Assembly (NCBI GenBank): GCA_022822365.1
Contig: JAJEBV010000028.1
Span: forward strand, 1-64,000
Length of the DNA stretch: 64,000 nucleotides
Source: Thermoanaerobaculia bacterium
Lineage (GTDB): Bacteria > Acidobacteriota > Thermoanaerobaculia > Multivoradales > Multivoraceae
Reading direction: 5' to 3'
Shown here: positions 1-9,005 of the stretch, piece after piece
How positions within the stretch are numbered: the stretch's first letter is position 1
How the letters are laid out: each line of letters begins with the position of its first letter
The notes under the pieces: generated by a model
Databases searched by the model: none
Seen by the model: only the letters and a program-made list of their open reading frames with translations
Told to the model about the DNA's origin: nothing
Translations under genes and position numbers: made by a program

Positions 1-1
1 G

Positions 2-235
2 GAGCCGTTGAGAAACTTTATCTTGCCCGGAGGCACAACGGCGGCAGCGACGCTGCAACTTTCGCGAGCGGTATGTCGGCGCGCCGAACGCCTCGCGGTC
101 GGCTTGGCTCGTCAGGAAGAGCTAGGCGACCACGTGATCGCCTACATAAACCGGCTGTCGGATTGGTTGTTCACTTTAGCGCGCTATGAAAACTTGCAGG
201 CTGGCGAGCCGGAAACCAAATGGAGCGTACGCTGA
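2..235 (+). CDS. pduO: Cob(I)alamin adenosyltransferase, PduO type (C-terminal part)
   Basis: Only the last 77 codons are in the window; the gene begins upstream. The visible peptide has the family's C-terminal helices: [13 protein letters not shown], then [10 protein letters not shown] and [17 protein letters not shown], which match the ATP/cobalamin-binding end of PduO/MMAB enzymes. These transfer the adenosyl group of ATP to cob(I)alamin to make coenzyme B12 in the cytoplasm. The frame ends at TGA 233-235. It reads towards the minus-strand tRNA-Leu, so the two are convergent. Family assignment is secure from the conserved RRAER and NRLSD stretches; which B12-dependent enzyme it serves cannot be seen here. 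Confidence 0.85.
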   Translation, partial: EPLRNFILPGGTTAAATLQLSRAVCRRAERLAVGLARQEELGDHVIAYINRLSDWLFTLARYENLQAGEPETKWSVR

Positions 236-270
236 TGGGTTGGTCTTGGGCTAGCGCCTTGGCGCTTGAG

Positions 271-363
271 GTGCCGGAGGTGGGAGTCGAACCCACACGC
301 CCTTGCGGGCGCCGGGGATACTGCGAGTCCCCGCAGGGGACGCGTTGCGCCTCAGGTCAAGTG
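271..363 (-). repeat. Degenerate tRNA-Leu 3' tail copy, unit 1 of 93 bp
   Basis: Read on the minus strand, this unit ends with a variable-arm-like hairpin, an intact T arm (GTGGGTTCGACTCCCAC) and the 3' acceptor strand CTCCGGCAC of the neighbouring tRNA-Leu. It lacks the 5' acceptor strand and D arm, so it is not a tRNA gene. It starts exactly 93 bp from unit 2. Confidence 0.8.
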
Positions 364-456
364 GTGCCGGAGGTGGGAGTCGAACCCACACGCCCTTGCG
401 GGCGCAGGAGTTACTGGAGTCCCCGACAGGGGACGCGTTGCGCCCAGGCCAGACTG
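364..456 (-). repeat. Degenerate tRNA-Leu 3' tail copy, unit 2 of 93 bp
   Basis: This is the second tail copy, immediately 3' of the intact tRNA-Leu in the direction of transcription. It has the same T arm, variable-arm hairpin (GCCCGCAAGGGC) and acceptor 3' strand, and shares the adjacent GTCCCC/GGGGAC hairpin segment with unit 1. The anticodon stem is mispaired and the 5' half of a tRNA is missing. Confidence 0.8.
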
Positions 457-541
457 GTGCCGGAGGTGGGAGTCGAACCCACATGCCCGTAAAGGGCGGG
501 GGATTTTGAGTCCCCTGCGTCTGCCATTCCGCCACTCCGGC
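455..541 (-). tRNA. tRNA-Leu(CAA)
   Basis: On the minus strand the sequence folds as a class II tRNA. The acceptor GCCGGAG pairs with CTCCGGC, the anticodon stem GGGGA/TCCCC holds the loop CTCAAAA (anticodon CAA), and a long variable arm GCCCGTAAAGGGC and T arm GTGGGTTCGACTCCCAC follow. Discriminator A is at 458 and CCA is encoded at 457-455. Two tail copies follow it on its 3' side at 93-bp intervals. Confidence 0.95.
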
Positions 542-864
542 ACGAAACTGGACGAGCAGAGCGCTCGCGCGGAGAAGGTGACGGACAGTAGCAGGACCGC
601 TGCCCCAGTTCCAGCGTGAAGCCGTCAAACCCAGCGGTGTCAGTGACTTAGAGCCAGCCGTGCCGCTTTGGCGCAAACGGGGCGGGAACAACTTGACGCC
701 AGGGCCCTCTGCGGCTACAATCAGCGACCGTTAACTGCGTGATTTTCTGTAACTTAGGCACACAGCGCCAGACAAGCAACTCGCGGCCGATCCCGGAACT
801 GAAGACAGCGTTCCGGCGATCCTGCCGAAGTGTGCACCTGCCACCAGTTTGAAGGGAGATCAGA
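542..864. other. Intergenic region between tRNA-Leu and carD
   Basis: This 323-bp stretch has no convincing gene. It must hold the promoter of the minus-strand tRNA-Leu on its left side and contains the carD promoter at 693-721. About 136 nt of transcribed leader lies between that promoter and the GTG of carD. I recognise no riboswitch or other known RNA motif in the leader. Confidence 0.6.
693..721 (+). promoter_or_regulatory. Sigma-70 promoter for carD
   Basis: TTGACG at 693-698 and TACAAT at 716-721 are separated by exactly 17 bp. Each hexamer differs from consensus at one position, which is striking in such GC-rich DNA. The predicted transcript start is near 728, giving a long leader before carD at 865. 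Confidence 0.75.
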
Positions 865-1380
865 GTGTTCCGAGTGGGTGAGAAGGTCGTGTACCCCAAC
901 CACGGGGTCAGTGTAGTAGAGCGAATCGCGGTGAGCGCACCGGATGGCGGTGAGAAGCAGACCTACTACCACCTGCGCCTGCTGGCGAACGACTCCAAAG
1001 TGATGGTTCCCGAAGAGAACCTGGACCGCGTCGGCCTGCGACGCCTGGCCAAGGAGCGGGAGATCAAGGACCTCCTCGCCCTGATCGAGGACGGGAACAT
1101 CGACGTCTACAAGGACTGGAAGGGGCGCTACAAGCAGAACCTGGACAAGATGCGGACCGGTGAGCTGACCGATGCCGCCGAGGTGCTCAAGAATCTCCGT
1201 CTGGTGAGCCAGAAGAAGAGCCTCTCGTTCCGCGAGAAGAAGATGTACGAGAAGGCCAGGTACTTCATCGTGAGTGAGGTGCTTCACGTCCGTGAAATCA
1301 GCGAAGAGAGCGCCGAGGAGCTGGTCGAGAAGGCGCTTACGACCAGCCTGGACAAGATCTCCAAGGCCAAGGCGAGTTGA
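865..1380 (+). CDS. carD: CarD/CdnL-family transcription regulator
   Basis: A 171-residue protein that in characterised relatives binds the RNA polymerase beta subunit and stabilises open complexes at housekeeping and rRNA promoters. The N-terminal Tudor-like RNAP-interaction domain (about residues 1-60) begins FRVGEKVVYPNHGVSVVERI, typical of CdnL/CarD. The rest is the helical DNA-binding domain with the characteristic KEREIKDLLALIEDG and KKSLSFREKKMYEKAR segments. The start is GTG 865, preceded by AGGGAGA at 853-859. Length matches CdnL (about 160 residues), with no HMGA-like tail as in Myxococcus CarD. It is a single-gene unit behind a near-consensus sigma-70 promoter. Confidence 0.93.
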   Translation: MFRVGEKVVYPNHGVSVVERIAVSAPDGGEKQTYYHLRLLANDSKVMVPEENLDRVGLRRLAKEREIKDLLALIEDGNIDVYKDWKGRYKQNLDKMRTGELTDAAEVLKNLRLVSQKKSLSFREKKMYEKARYFIVSEVLHVREISEESAEELVEKALTTSLDKISKAKAS

Positions 1381-1388
1381 GCCTGCGC

Positions 1389-1401
1389 GACCGCCGCGGT
1401 C
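1389..1401 (+). terminator. Weak hairpin after carD
   Basis: GACCG-CCG-CGGTC forms a 5-bp stem nine bases after the carD stop. No T-tract follows, so an intrinsic terminator is only a possibility. Confidence 0.25.
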
Positions 1402-1482
1402 CCGGCTCCTGACACCCGACCGGGGCAGGATCGATCAGAAGCCGGGCGTTCAACCCGAAGACCGCAACGGGTTCGCGAGACG

Positions 1483-1806
1483 GTGACACGGCTCCTCGTC
1501 ATACTGATCGCCATCCTGCTGGCGTGGATGTGGATCGCCCGGATGATCCGCGGCGCGTTGCGGTCGCCACGAGCCGCGGAAGCACGCTCCCTGCTGAGGC
1601 TGCTGCAGGTTCTGCGCCGCACGGCGGGCGGCGGTCCGACCGCCGGCGCAGGAGCGTCGCGCAGCCGCGCCGCGACGACGTCGGGTGGCGGCCAACCGAA
1701 AGCCCTTCTCCGGTGCCGGCGCTGCGGGGTCCATGTGCCCGAGGTCCAGTTGACGGCCGGCGTATGTGGAAACTGCCTGAATGAGGACCGAACCGCCCAC
1801 GATTGA
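1483..1806 (+). CDS. Small membrane protein with C-terminal zinc ribbon (PP0621-like)
   Basis: A 107-residue protein with one N-terminal membrane segment (LLVILIAILLAWMWIA), a basic low-complexity middle, and a C-terminal CRRCG...CGNC pair that looks like a small zinc ribbon. This arrangement resembles the PP0621 family of unknown function; I assign no role. The GTG start at 1483 follows a weak ribosome site. Its last 26 bases overlap the start of priA, so the two are probably cotranslated. Confidence 0.65.
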   Translation: MTRLLVILIAILLAWMWIARMIRGALRSPRAAEARSLLRLLQVLRRTAGGGPTAGAGASRSRAATTSGGGQPKALLRCRRCGVHVPEVQLTAGVCGNCLNEDRTAHD

Positions 1807-4234
1807 GGCGGCCGAGTACGCTGCCGTCGCGGTTCCGCTGCCGCTGCCCGAACCCCTGACCTACCGGGTGCCGCGGCCGTGGCGTGGGCTCGCCCGGGTT
1901 GGAGTGCGCGTCCGGGTACCTGTCGGGCGGCGCCGCCTTGTCGGCTGGATCGTCGATCTGCCGTCGGCGCCGCCCGCCGGTCTGGACAGTGAACTGCGAT
2001 CGATCGAGTCGGTGATCGACTTCGAGCCGTTGCTGCCCGACGACTTGATGAGGCTCGCCGACTTCACGGCGTCCTACTACGCGGCGCCGATCGGCGAAGT
2101 GCTGAAGACCCTGCTGCCGGGAGTGCTTCCTGCCTGGGGTGACCGCCGCGTGGAACTCACGAACCGCGGAGCGCTGGCAGATTGCCGCGATCCGGCGGAC
2201 CGGGCCTTCCAGCGTTTCCTGCTGGAGCGGGGCCGCGTCGCCCTGACCGAAGTCTGGGCCGAACTCGGCGACACCACGTTGCCGGACCGGATCGATCAAT
2301 GGCGCGAAGGCCGGCATCTCCGCATTCACGAGCCCGGCGGACGGAGCGCCCGCTACCGCCAGGCGGTCGAGCTGCCGCCCGGAGACCGCAAGAGCCAACT
2401 CGACCGTTGCGGCCGCTCGCCGGCCGGCAGGGCGGTCGTCGAGTACCTGGCGGCTCTCGGCCGGCCGGCCACCATTCGGGAAGTGCGCGACGGAGTCGGT
2501 TGTTCGGCGGCGGTCGTGCGCCGGTTGGTGACGCTCGGTGTGCTCCGTTCCTTCACCCAGATCGAGGCGATCGATCTGGCTCGCCACCGCCTCCAGGGGG
2601 ACGCCGCGCCGGCGCCTTTCGCGCTACGGCCCGATCAGGCGGCGGCTGCGCGGGAACTCGTGGAACAGGTCCGCAGCGGTCGCTTCCGGCCCTGCTTCCT
2701 GGGGGGCATGACGGGTTCGGGAAAGACGGAGGTGTACCTGCGGGGGGCCGCCGCGGCCCTCGAGGAGAGCCGGTCCGTCGTCATCCTCGTGCCTGAGATC
2801 GCTCTGGTCCCGGCCCTGGCGCGCGCCCTCCAGGAACGCTTCCGCGACCGGGTCGCCATGCTCCACTCGAACCTCGGTAGCGCTGAACGACGCCAGGAGT
2901 GGGAGCGGATCCGCGACGGCGAGGCTCGAGTCGTCATCGGCCCACGTTCCGCGGTCTTCGCTCCCGCCCGAAACCTGGGCCTGATCGTCGTCGACGAGGA
3001 ACAGGACGGCGCCTACAAGCAGGACACGCGGCCACGGTACAGCGGACGGGACCTGGCCCTGGTGCGAGCCAGGACTTCGGCGGCGACAGCTCTCCTGGTT
3101 TCCGCGACGCCGAGTCTCGAGACCCGCCTGAACGTCGAGCGGGGTCGGTATCGGAAGCTCCGTCTGACCGCCCGGGTCGGCTTCGGGGCGCTTCCGGAGG
3201 CGATGCTCGTCGACCTCCGCAAGGAACCCGGAGATCGGCCCCGCCGGCCCGGTGACGTCGCCTTCTCGCGGCTGCTGGTCCAGGAGATGGAGAACAGCCT
3301 GCGGTGCGGTGAACAGGTCATCCTGCTGCGCAACCGCCGTGGTTACTCGCCGCAACTGCTGTGCCGCGCCTGCGGCGAGAACATGCCGTGTGAGGACTGC
3401 GGCCTGCCGAAGAGCTACCACCGCCGCGAAGGACGGCTGATCTGTCACTACTGCGGCGGCCACGCTCCGGTTCCGAGCGTCTGTCCCGAGTGTGGAGAGG
3501 CTACGCTGCAACCGATCGGGGCGGGCACGGAGCGGGTGGAGGAGGAGGTCCGGAAGCGCTTCCCGGAGGCTACCGTGGACGTGCTGGACCGCGACACGAC
3601 ACGTCGCGTCGGAGGCGCCGCCGCGGTACTCGAACGGTTTCGCTCCGGGAAGACCGACATCCTGATCGGCACCCAGATGATCTCCAAGGGACACCACTTC
3701 CCCAACGTCGCTCTCGCGGCCGTGCTGGCCGCGGACTCCTACCTCGGGTTCCCGGATTTCCGCGCGGCCGAACGGAGCTACGCGCTCCTGACGCAGCTTG
3801 CCGGCCGCGCCGGCCGAGGCGAGCGCGCCGGCCGCTTCGTGATTCAGACATACCATCCGGACCACTACGCGATTCAGGCCGTCCTGAACCAGGACGACGA
3901 GGCCTTCGCCCGCCACGAAATGCGCTTTCGCCGGACCTTCCACTACCCGCCGTTCACCCGCATGGTCCAGCTCGTCGTGCGCGACCGGAACCGTGATCGG
4001 GGCCGTTCCCGGATCGAGGAGTTGGCGGCCGCGGCCCGCAGCCACGAACTCGCCGCGCGGGTCCGCTTCTCAGGGCCCGCGCCGGCGCCCCTGGAGCGCC
4101 TCAAGGGGCAATGGCGCTTCCAGTTCCTGATGCGCTCGGTAAACGGCGGGGAGCTGAGGAGTCTGGCGAGAGCCGTGGCGCCCACGCCGGCGGCCGACCT
4201 CACGGTAGACGTCGACCCTCAGGATCTGATGTGA
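1781..4234 (+). CDS. priA: Primosomal replication-restart helicase PriA
   Basis: PriA (N' protein) is a superfamily 2 3'-5' DNA helicase that recognises stalled forks and reloads the replicative helicase. The 817 residues show the 3' DNA-binding domain at the N-terminus (VAVPLPLPEPLTYRVP), Walker A GMTGSGKTEVY near residue 312, the DEEQ box, and an eight-cysteine zinc region (CRACGENMPCEDCG ... CHYCGG ... CPECGE). The later helicase motifs GTQMISKGHHFPNV and QLAGRAGR are also present. ATG 1781 lies inside the preceding gene; the stop overlaps the recJ start as ATGTGA, suggesting coupling. Length is slightly above E. coli PriA (732). Confidence 0.96.
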   Translation: MRTEPPTIEAAEYAAVAVPLPLPEPLTYRVPRPWRGLARVGVRVRVPVGRRRLVGWIVDLPSAPPAGLDSELRSIESVIDFEPLLPDDLMRLADFTASYYAAPIGEVLKTLLPGVLPAWGDRRVELTNRGALADCRDPADRAFQRFLLERGRVALTEVWAELGDTTLPDRIDQWREGRHLRIHEPGGRSARYRQAVELPPGDRKSQLDRCGRSPAGRAVVEYLAALGRPATIREVRDGVGCSAAVVRRLVTLGVLRSFTQIEAIDLARHRLQGDAAPAPFALRPDQAAAARELVEQVRSGRFRPCFLGGMTGSGKTEVYLRGAAAALEESRSVVILVPEIALVPALARALQERFRDRVAMLHSNLGSAERRQEWERIRDGEARVVIGPRSAVFAPARNLGLIVVDEEQDGAYKQDTRPRYSGRDLALVRARTSAATALLVSATPSLETRLNVERGRYRKLRLTARVGFGALPEAMLVDLRKEPGDRPRRPGDVAFSRLLVQEMENSLRCGEQVILLRNRRGYSPQLLCRACGENMPCEDCGLPKSYHRREGRLICHYCGGHAPVPSVCPECGEATLQPIGAGTERVEEEVRKRFPEATVDVLDRDTTRRVGGAAAVLERFRSGKTDILIGTQMISKGHHFPNVALAAVLAADSYLGFPDFRAAERSYALLTQLAGRAGRGERAGRFVIQTYHPDHYAIQAVLNQDDEAFARHEMRFRRTFHYPPFTRMVQLVVRDRNRDRGRSRIEELAAAARSHELAARVRFSGPAPAPLERLKGQWRFQFLMRSVNGGELRSLARAVAPTPAADLTVDVDPQDLM

Positions 4235-5982
4235 CGGGTCGACCTGTCGTGGAGGAGAGACCAATCGACACGGCGGAGTGGCTGGAGAAAGCGACGCCCG
4301 GAGCAGCCGGCGCGCTGGCGGAGGCGGGCTACGGCCTGCTGTCGGCACCGCTCGCCCGCAGAGGTGTCAGCACGCCCTCGGAAGCGGACGCGTTCCTGGC
4401 GCCGCATCGGCGAGGACTCCACGATCCCTTCCTGCTGCACGGCATGGAGGAAGCGGTGGAACGGCTGCGCAGAGCCTGCCGGGACGGCGCAACGGTGGCC
4501 GTCGTCGGAGACTACGACGTGGACGGCGTGACCGCCTGCGCCCTCCTCACCGCGGTGTCGCGGGCGCTTGGTGCGAAGGTTGTTCCGATCCTGCCGAAGC
4601 GGCTCACGGAAGGCTACGGCTTCCAGGTCCTCCAGGTGGAGAAGGCGCATCGCGCCGGCGCTTCCCTGATCGTCACCGTGGACTGCGGAACGACTTCCGG
4701 CGATGCGGTGCTGGCGGCGATCGAGCGCGGCATCGACGTGATCGTGACCGACCACCACGTGGTCGGCAGCGACTTCCCCTCGCGGGCGATCCAGATCAAT
4801 CCGCTCCAGGACGACTGCGACTATCCGTTCCGGCACCTCTGCGGGGCCGGACTCGCCTTCAAGCTGGCGCAGGGGGTGCTGCGGCGAAGCGGTCGGGCCG
4901 AGCCGCTGGCTGCTCTGCTGCGCGTCGCGTGCCTGGGGACGATCGCCGACGTCGTGCCACTGGTGGGGGAGAACCGCGTGATCGCCGCACTTGGCCTTCG
5001 GGCCCTCTCGGAGGCGCGCTCTCCGGGACTGCGGGCGCTGAAACGCGTGGCGCGCGTCCGGGGCTCCGTATCGTCGACCGAGGTCGCGTTCCGTCTTGGA
5101 CCGCGGATCAACGCCGCCGGGCGACTCGCCGACGCCGAGCTCGCGCTTCGATTGCTCCTGACGACGGATTCGACGGAGGCGGATCGTCTCGCCGGCGAGC
5201 TCGACGCCCTCAACCGCAACCGTCAGGCGGAGGAGCGGCGGGTCGTCAAGCAGGCCGCCGAGTTCTTTGCTGCCCGTGACCCGCTACCAGGCGTTCTGGT
5301 GGCCTGGAGCCCGGAATGGCACCGCGGCGTCGTGGGGATCGCTGCCGGGCGCCTTGCGCGGGACCTCCACCGCCCGGTGATCCTCCTGGGAGTGGACGGG
5401 GACACCGGCACCGGATCTGGTCGCAGCATCCCGGGCCTCGATCTTCATTCCTTCGTGGCCGGTTTTCAGGATCGGACGATTCGTTTCGGCGGCCATCCCC
5501 AGGCGATCGGCCTTTCCGTGGCGGTTTCCGAGTTGCCGGACCTCAGAAGCGCAATGGAAGGAGCCGACGAGTGGCCGCCAGAGATCCTCGTACGCCGGCG
5601 CGAGTACGAACTGGAGCTTTCCGCCGGGCAGATCGGTTCGGAACTCTACGCGGAGTTGGCCAGGCTGGAGCCGCACGGGGAAGGGAACCGCCGGCCCCTG
5701 ATCCGGCTCGGTCCGCTCGAACGTGCCAGCCCGCTACGTGAGTTCGGTGAAGACCACGTCAAGCTTCGCGTCCGGGCTGCCGGCGATGGGCGCTCGGAAG
5801 GAAGCCGCCCCGTCTGGCTCCTCGGATGGGGCTGGAAGGAGCGGGCGGCGAGTCTTGACGGTCGTTTCGAGGTTCTCGGCGCCCTGGAGTGGGATTCCTA
5901 CCAGGGCGGTCCGGTAGTGAGAATCGAAGACGCCCGGCGGATCGGAAGCCACGAGACGAGGGAACGTAGAATGTCGGCATGA
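4231..5982 (+). CDS. recJ: Single-strand DNA exonuclease RecJ
   Basis: RecJ is a 5'-3' single-strand DNA exonuclease of the DHH superfamily, acting in recombination, mismatch and excision repair. The 583 residues include motif I VVGDYDVDGVTA, motif III VTDHHVV (DHH box), the DHHA1 region with PGLDLHSF and FGGHPQAIG, and a C-terminal OB-like part. GTG 4231 was chosen because it overlaps the priA stop and leaves the N-terminus aligned with other RecJ proteins; GTG 4249 is an alternative. The frame is open further upstream inside priA, but that part is not RecJ-like. The stop overlaps the next start by four bases. Confidence 0.93.
   Translation: MTGRPVVEERPIDTAEWLEKATPGAAGALAEAGYGLLSAPLARRGVSTPSEADAFLAPHRRGLHDPFLLHGMEEAVERLRRACRDGATVAVVGDYDVDGVTACALLTAVSRALGAKVVPILPKRLTEGYGFQVLQVEKAHRAGASLIVTVDCGTTSGDAVLAAIERGIDVIVTDHHVVGSDFPSRAIQINPLQDDCDYPFRHLCGAGLAFKLAQGVLRRSGRAEPLAALLRVACLGTIADVVPLVGENRVIAALGLRALSEARSPGLRALKRVARVRGSVSSTEVAFRLGPRINAAGRLADAELALRLLLTTDSTEADRLAGELDALNRNRQAEERRVVKQAAEFFAARDPLPGVLVAWSPEWHRGVVGIAAGRLARDLHRPVILLGVDGDTGTGSGRSIPGLDLHSFVAGFQDRTIRFGGHPQAIGLSVAVSELPDLRSAMEGADEWPPEILVRRREYELELSAGQIGSELYAELARLEPHGEGNRRPLIRLGPLERASPLREFGEDHVKLRVRAAGDGRSEGSRPVWLLGWGWKERAASLDGRFEVLGALEWDSYQGGPVVRIEDARRIGSHETRERRMSA
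5967..5972 (+). promoter_or_regulatory. -10-like box 6 nt before lptC/A start
   Basis: TAGAAT lies inside the end of recJ, six bases before ATG 5979. That spacing would place the transcript start at or next to the A of the start codon, as in a leaderless promoter. It may give the Lpt genes a promoter separate from recJ. Confidence 0.4.
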
Positions 5983-8213
5983 CGCCGGACGCTCCTCACG
6001 AGCCGCAGGAGACAAGGTCCTCAGAGGCGACATCCCCGGCGGAAGGGCCCGGCTCCACCTACGGACCGAGGCGCCGGCGCGCTCCGAACTTCGGCCGCCG
6101 CCGGCAACTGCGCAACCGCCTGCTGAGGGCCGCCCTGCTGCTGGCGCTGGTCTCCGGCGTCGGCGGCCTGACCGCGCTGTTCCTTCAGGGACGGGAGGAG
6201 CGTGCCACAGCCAGACCGGATGCTGGCGCCGAAGAGACCGTCGAAGCCACTGAAGAACCGGAAGCGGTCGCCGAAACGGCCCAGCTCAGTGCGGAGGAGT
6301 TCGAGTCGACGCTCGAGCGCGAGGGGATCGAGGTGTTCCGCATCCGTGGCGCCCGGACGAGTTCCGACGACCAGGGCAACGTGAATCTCAGCCAGGTCGA
6401 GGTCGCCTATCCGCAAGGCGATGATCACTACTTCCTGCGCGCGGATCGCGCGACCTACAACGAGGAGACGAAGGCGACCTACCTCCAGGGTTCGGTTTCT
6501 CTCCAGGGAAGCAACGGCCTGGCCGTGGACACCGACTGGATGGAGCTGGCGGCGGGCGGTATGGTCCTGACCGCGGCGGACGACAGCCGTTTCCGTTTCG
6601 AGGGCGTCACTGTTCAGGGCGACGGCCTGCGGATGGACTTCCGCGAGGAGATTGCCCGCATGGGCGGCGGCGTTCGTCTGGTCGGCACGGAGGAGTCCGA
6701 CACTGGCGTCGAGACCGACCCGTCCCCGTCGCTCTCCCTTGCCGCCGAGACGCTGGAGTACCGTTGGCGCGAGGGAATCGTACGGGCGCTCGGCGGAGCC
6801 GAGATGGAGATCGGGCACTTCACGCTCGTGGCCCGCTCCTTGACCCTGCATGAGGGGGAGGCCGGTGGCCTGGCAGGGCTCGAGGCGCGAGGTGAGATCG
6901 AGTTGAGGGCTCCGCTCGAAACCACGGAACCCGACGTCGAAGGCACCGGCCGTCTGGTCGGGGAATCCACCCTCGTCCTGCGCGGTGAAGCCCTGGACGT
7001 CCAATTCGACGACGCCCAGTCTCCGAGCCGGATCGACCTGAGCGGTCCGAGCTGGGGCGGACCCGCCGTGTTGCGGATCGACTACGGAGACGGGTCGCAG
7101 CGCCGTATCCGGGCAAGGCTCCTCGAGTTCAGTTTCCTGGAGGGCGTGCTGGCGGAGTTCTCCTCGCGCGGGAGGGTCGAGCTTCACGAGCTCGTGCCGG
7201 ACAGACAACGTCCGCTCCGACAGGCATCGAGCGTCGTTGCCGCCGGACGCTTCGACGAGGAAGGTGTCCTTGTCGAACTGACACTTGGGGGCAACGTGGA
7301 ACTGACCGATCGAAGCGAAACGACGGTGTTCGCCCGGGCCGAAGAGGCGACGATCGATCCCTCGACGCAACGCGTCGACTTTCGTGGCCAGCCCGCAAAG
7401 CTGGTTCTCTCCCAGGGAGAACTCGAAGGTTCCAGGGTCCTCTTCGACCAGGGGAACCGATGTGCCGAGGCGAGTGGAGGAGTGCGCCTCACCTTCGACG
7501 GCAGCGGCGACGCCGGCGCTGGCGCACTGCCGTTCGGCGGCGTGTCTCCGTCGGAAGGAGGGGCTTCCGATGGCGGCGCCTCGGTCATCACGGCCGGTGA
7601 AGCGCTGCTCTGCGAAGCGGGTGAGAGCCGGTTCCGCGACGGCGTGGAGGTGCGGCGCGGCCCCGACCTCCTCGCGGCGGCCCAGTTGCGCATCACGGAG
7701 GACCGCCGCCGGATGGTTGCGAACGGTGACGTCCGGACTGTCTGGCACTCCCGGCCGCTGGCACAGACCGCAACCGCCGGCGAAACCGGGGCGGAGAGCG
7801 CGACAGAGCGGTGGTCGATCTCCGCGGCGCGCATGAACTACGACGAAGACGGGAGAGAGCTGCGTTACAGCGGAGGGGCCGCTGCTGTTCTGGGCGAGCA
7901 GAATCTGAAGTGCGACGAACTGACGATCGAAGCGATCCCCGGCGACCAGGACTCCGCAAGGGCGGGATCCGAGGCGCAGACGCTCTTCTGCCTCGGCAGC
8001 GCTCGGCTCGACGACCCCGGTTACGGTGGCTCCGTCGAGGCGAACCGTGCCGTCTACGCCTTTACCGAGCGGGTCATCCGGTTCTCCGGCAACGTCGTGT
8101 TCCGTGGCGGTACGGACGAGTTGCGGGGACCCGGCCTGAACTACTGGATCGACGAGCGCCGCTACGAAATGAGGCCGTCCGGCAGTGCGGCTGCCGGAGC
8201 CGGCGGCCCGTGA
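5979..8213 (+). CDS. LptC/LptA-like fused LPS-transport protein
   Basis: A 744-residue inner-membrane-anchored periplasmic protein. After a basic cytoplasmic stretch comes one membrane segment (about residues 49-68, [20 protein letters not shown]). The first periplasmic part resembles LptC ([19 protein letters not shown], repeated beta strands). The C-terminal half resembles the OstA/LptA beta-jellyroll ([20 protein letters not shown], then [21 protein letters not shown]). In the Lpt system LptC takes LPS from LptBFG and passes it to LptA; here both roles seem joined in one chain. The directly following gene is lptB, with a GTGA overlap. The fusion boundary cannot be set from sequence alone, and the middle may hold further jellyroll units. 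Confidence 0.78.
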   Translation: MTPDAPHEPQETRSSEATSPAEGPGSTYGPRRRRAPNFGRRRQLRNRLLRAALLLALVSGVGGLTALFLQGREERATARPDAGAEETVEATEEPEAVAETAQLSAEEFESTLEREGIEVFRIRGARTSSDDQGNVNLSQVEVAYPQGDDHYFLRADRATYNEETKATYLQGSVSLQGSNGLAVDTDWMELAAGGMVLTAADDSRFRFEGVTVQGDGLRMDFREEIARMGGGVRLVGTEESDTGVETDPSPSLSLAAETLEYRWREGIVRALGGAEMEIGHFTLVARSLTLHEGEAGGLAGLEARGEIELRAPLETTEPDVEGTGRLVGESTLVLRGEALDVQFDDAQSPSRIDLSGPSWGGPAVLRIDYGDGSQRRIRARLLEFSFLEGVLAEFSSRGRVELHELVPDRQRPLRQASSVVAAGRFDEEGVLVELTLGGNVELTDRSETTVFARAEEATIDPSTQRVDFRGQPAKLVLSQGELEGSRVLFDQGNRCAEASGGVRLTFDGSGDAGAGALPFGGVSPSEGGASDGGASVITAGEALLCEAGESRFRDGVEVRRGPDLLAAAQLRITEDRRRMVANGDVRTVWHSRPLAQTATAGETGAESATERWSISAARMNYDEDGRELRYSGGAAAVLGEQNLKCDELTIEAIPGDQDSARAGSEAQTLFCLGSARLDDPGYGGSVEANRAVYAFTERVIRFSGNVVFRGGTDELRGPGLNYWIDERRYEMRPSGSAAAGAGGP

Positions 8214-8953
8214 CGGAGCCGTCGGCATCCCGCCACCGCATCCGCACCCAGGACGTGCGGAAGGTGTACCGGGGCAGGCCCGTCGTCCAGGACGTGTCGA
8301 TCGAGGTCGCCCAGGGAGAGGTCGTCGGGTTGCTCGGACCCAACGGCGCCGGCAAGACGACGACCTTCTACATCGTCGTCGGACTGACTCGACCGGACCA
8401 GGGCCGGGTGTTCTTCGATGACACCGAGATCACCGACCTGCCCATGTACCTCCGGGCCCAACAGGGCATCAGCTATCTCCCGCAGGAGCCATCCGTGTTC
8501 CGGCGACTGTCGGTCGAAGGCAACCTCCGCGCCGTGTTCGAGACCCTCGGTCTCCGCCGCGCCGAGCAGCGGCGCCGGATGAACCAGTTGATCGCCGACT
8601 TCGATCTCGTCGCGGTGCGGCGCTCGAGGGGGAATCAGCTTTCCGGCGGCGAACGACGTCGCCTGGAGATCGCCCGCGCGCTGGCGATCGGCCCCAGCTT
8701 CATCCTTCTCGACGAGCCGTTCGCCGGAATCGATCCGATCGCCGTTCTCGACATCCAGGCGATCGTGCGTCAACTTCGGGACATGGGCATCGGGGTCCTG
8801 ATCACCGATCACAACGTCCGCGAGACCCTCAGAATCACCGACCGCGCCTACATCATCAACGACGGCAGGATCCTTCGCACCGGCACTCCGGCGGAGCTGT
8901 CGGCGGATGAAACGGTCCGCAAGATTTACCTCGGCGCCGAGTTCAGTCTCTGA
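8210..8953 (+). CDS. lptB: LPS export ABC transporter ATPase LptB
   Basis: A 247-residue ABC ATPase that powers LPS extraction from the inner membrane together with LptF/LptG. Visible elements are Walker [11 protein letters not shown] (residues 43-51), the LptB-typical Q-loop region [17 protein letters not shown], signature LSGGERRR, Walker [14 protein letters not shown] and the H-loop ITDHNV. GTG 8210 overlaps the preceding stop, so the two are coupled. Its permease partner is the fused LptFG gene at 17610, some 9 kb away, and lptE is at 29314. Confidence 0.95.
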   Translation: MTEPSASRHRIRTQDVRKVYRGRPVVQDVSIEVAQGEVVGLLGPNGAGKTTTFYIVVGLTRPDQGRVFFDDTEITDLPMYLRAQQGISYLPQEPSVFRRLSVEGNLRAVFETLGLRRAEQRRRMNQLIADFDLVAVRRSRGNQLSGGERRRLEIARALAIGPSFILLDEPFAGIDPIAVLDIQAIVRQLRDMGIGVLITDHNVRETLRITDRAYIINDGRILRTGTPAELSADETVRKIYLGAEFSL

Positions 8954-8989
8954 GGGCCGGCACCTGTCGCGGTGGTGATACCGTCGTGT

Positions 8990-9005
8990 TGGCATTACTC
9001 TTGCT
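8990..9005 (+). promoter_or_regulatory. Sigma-54 (-24/-12) promoter in front of rpoN
   Basis: TGGCATTACTCTTGCT matches the TGGCAC-N5-TTGCW consensus at all positions but one, with GG and GC at the required spacing. It sits in the 177-bp gap between lptB and rpoN, so rpoN may be expressed by its own sigma factor. The predicted start is near 9017, giving a leader of about 115 nt. Confidence 0.55.

Noticed and set aside
364..456. Second tRNA-Leu gene
   Set aside because: No 5' acceptor strand or D arm can be found and the anticodon stem is mispaired.
271..541. CRISPR-like spacing of three repeats
   Set aside because: The repeats are the 3' part of a tRNA-Leu gene with the neighbouring segments also similar; there are no unique spacers and no cas genes.
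6021..8228. A 735-codon minus-strand frame opposite the LptC/A fusion
   Set aside because: No ribosome site or domain; the plus-strand frame has overlaps with recJ and lptB and Lpt-like content.
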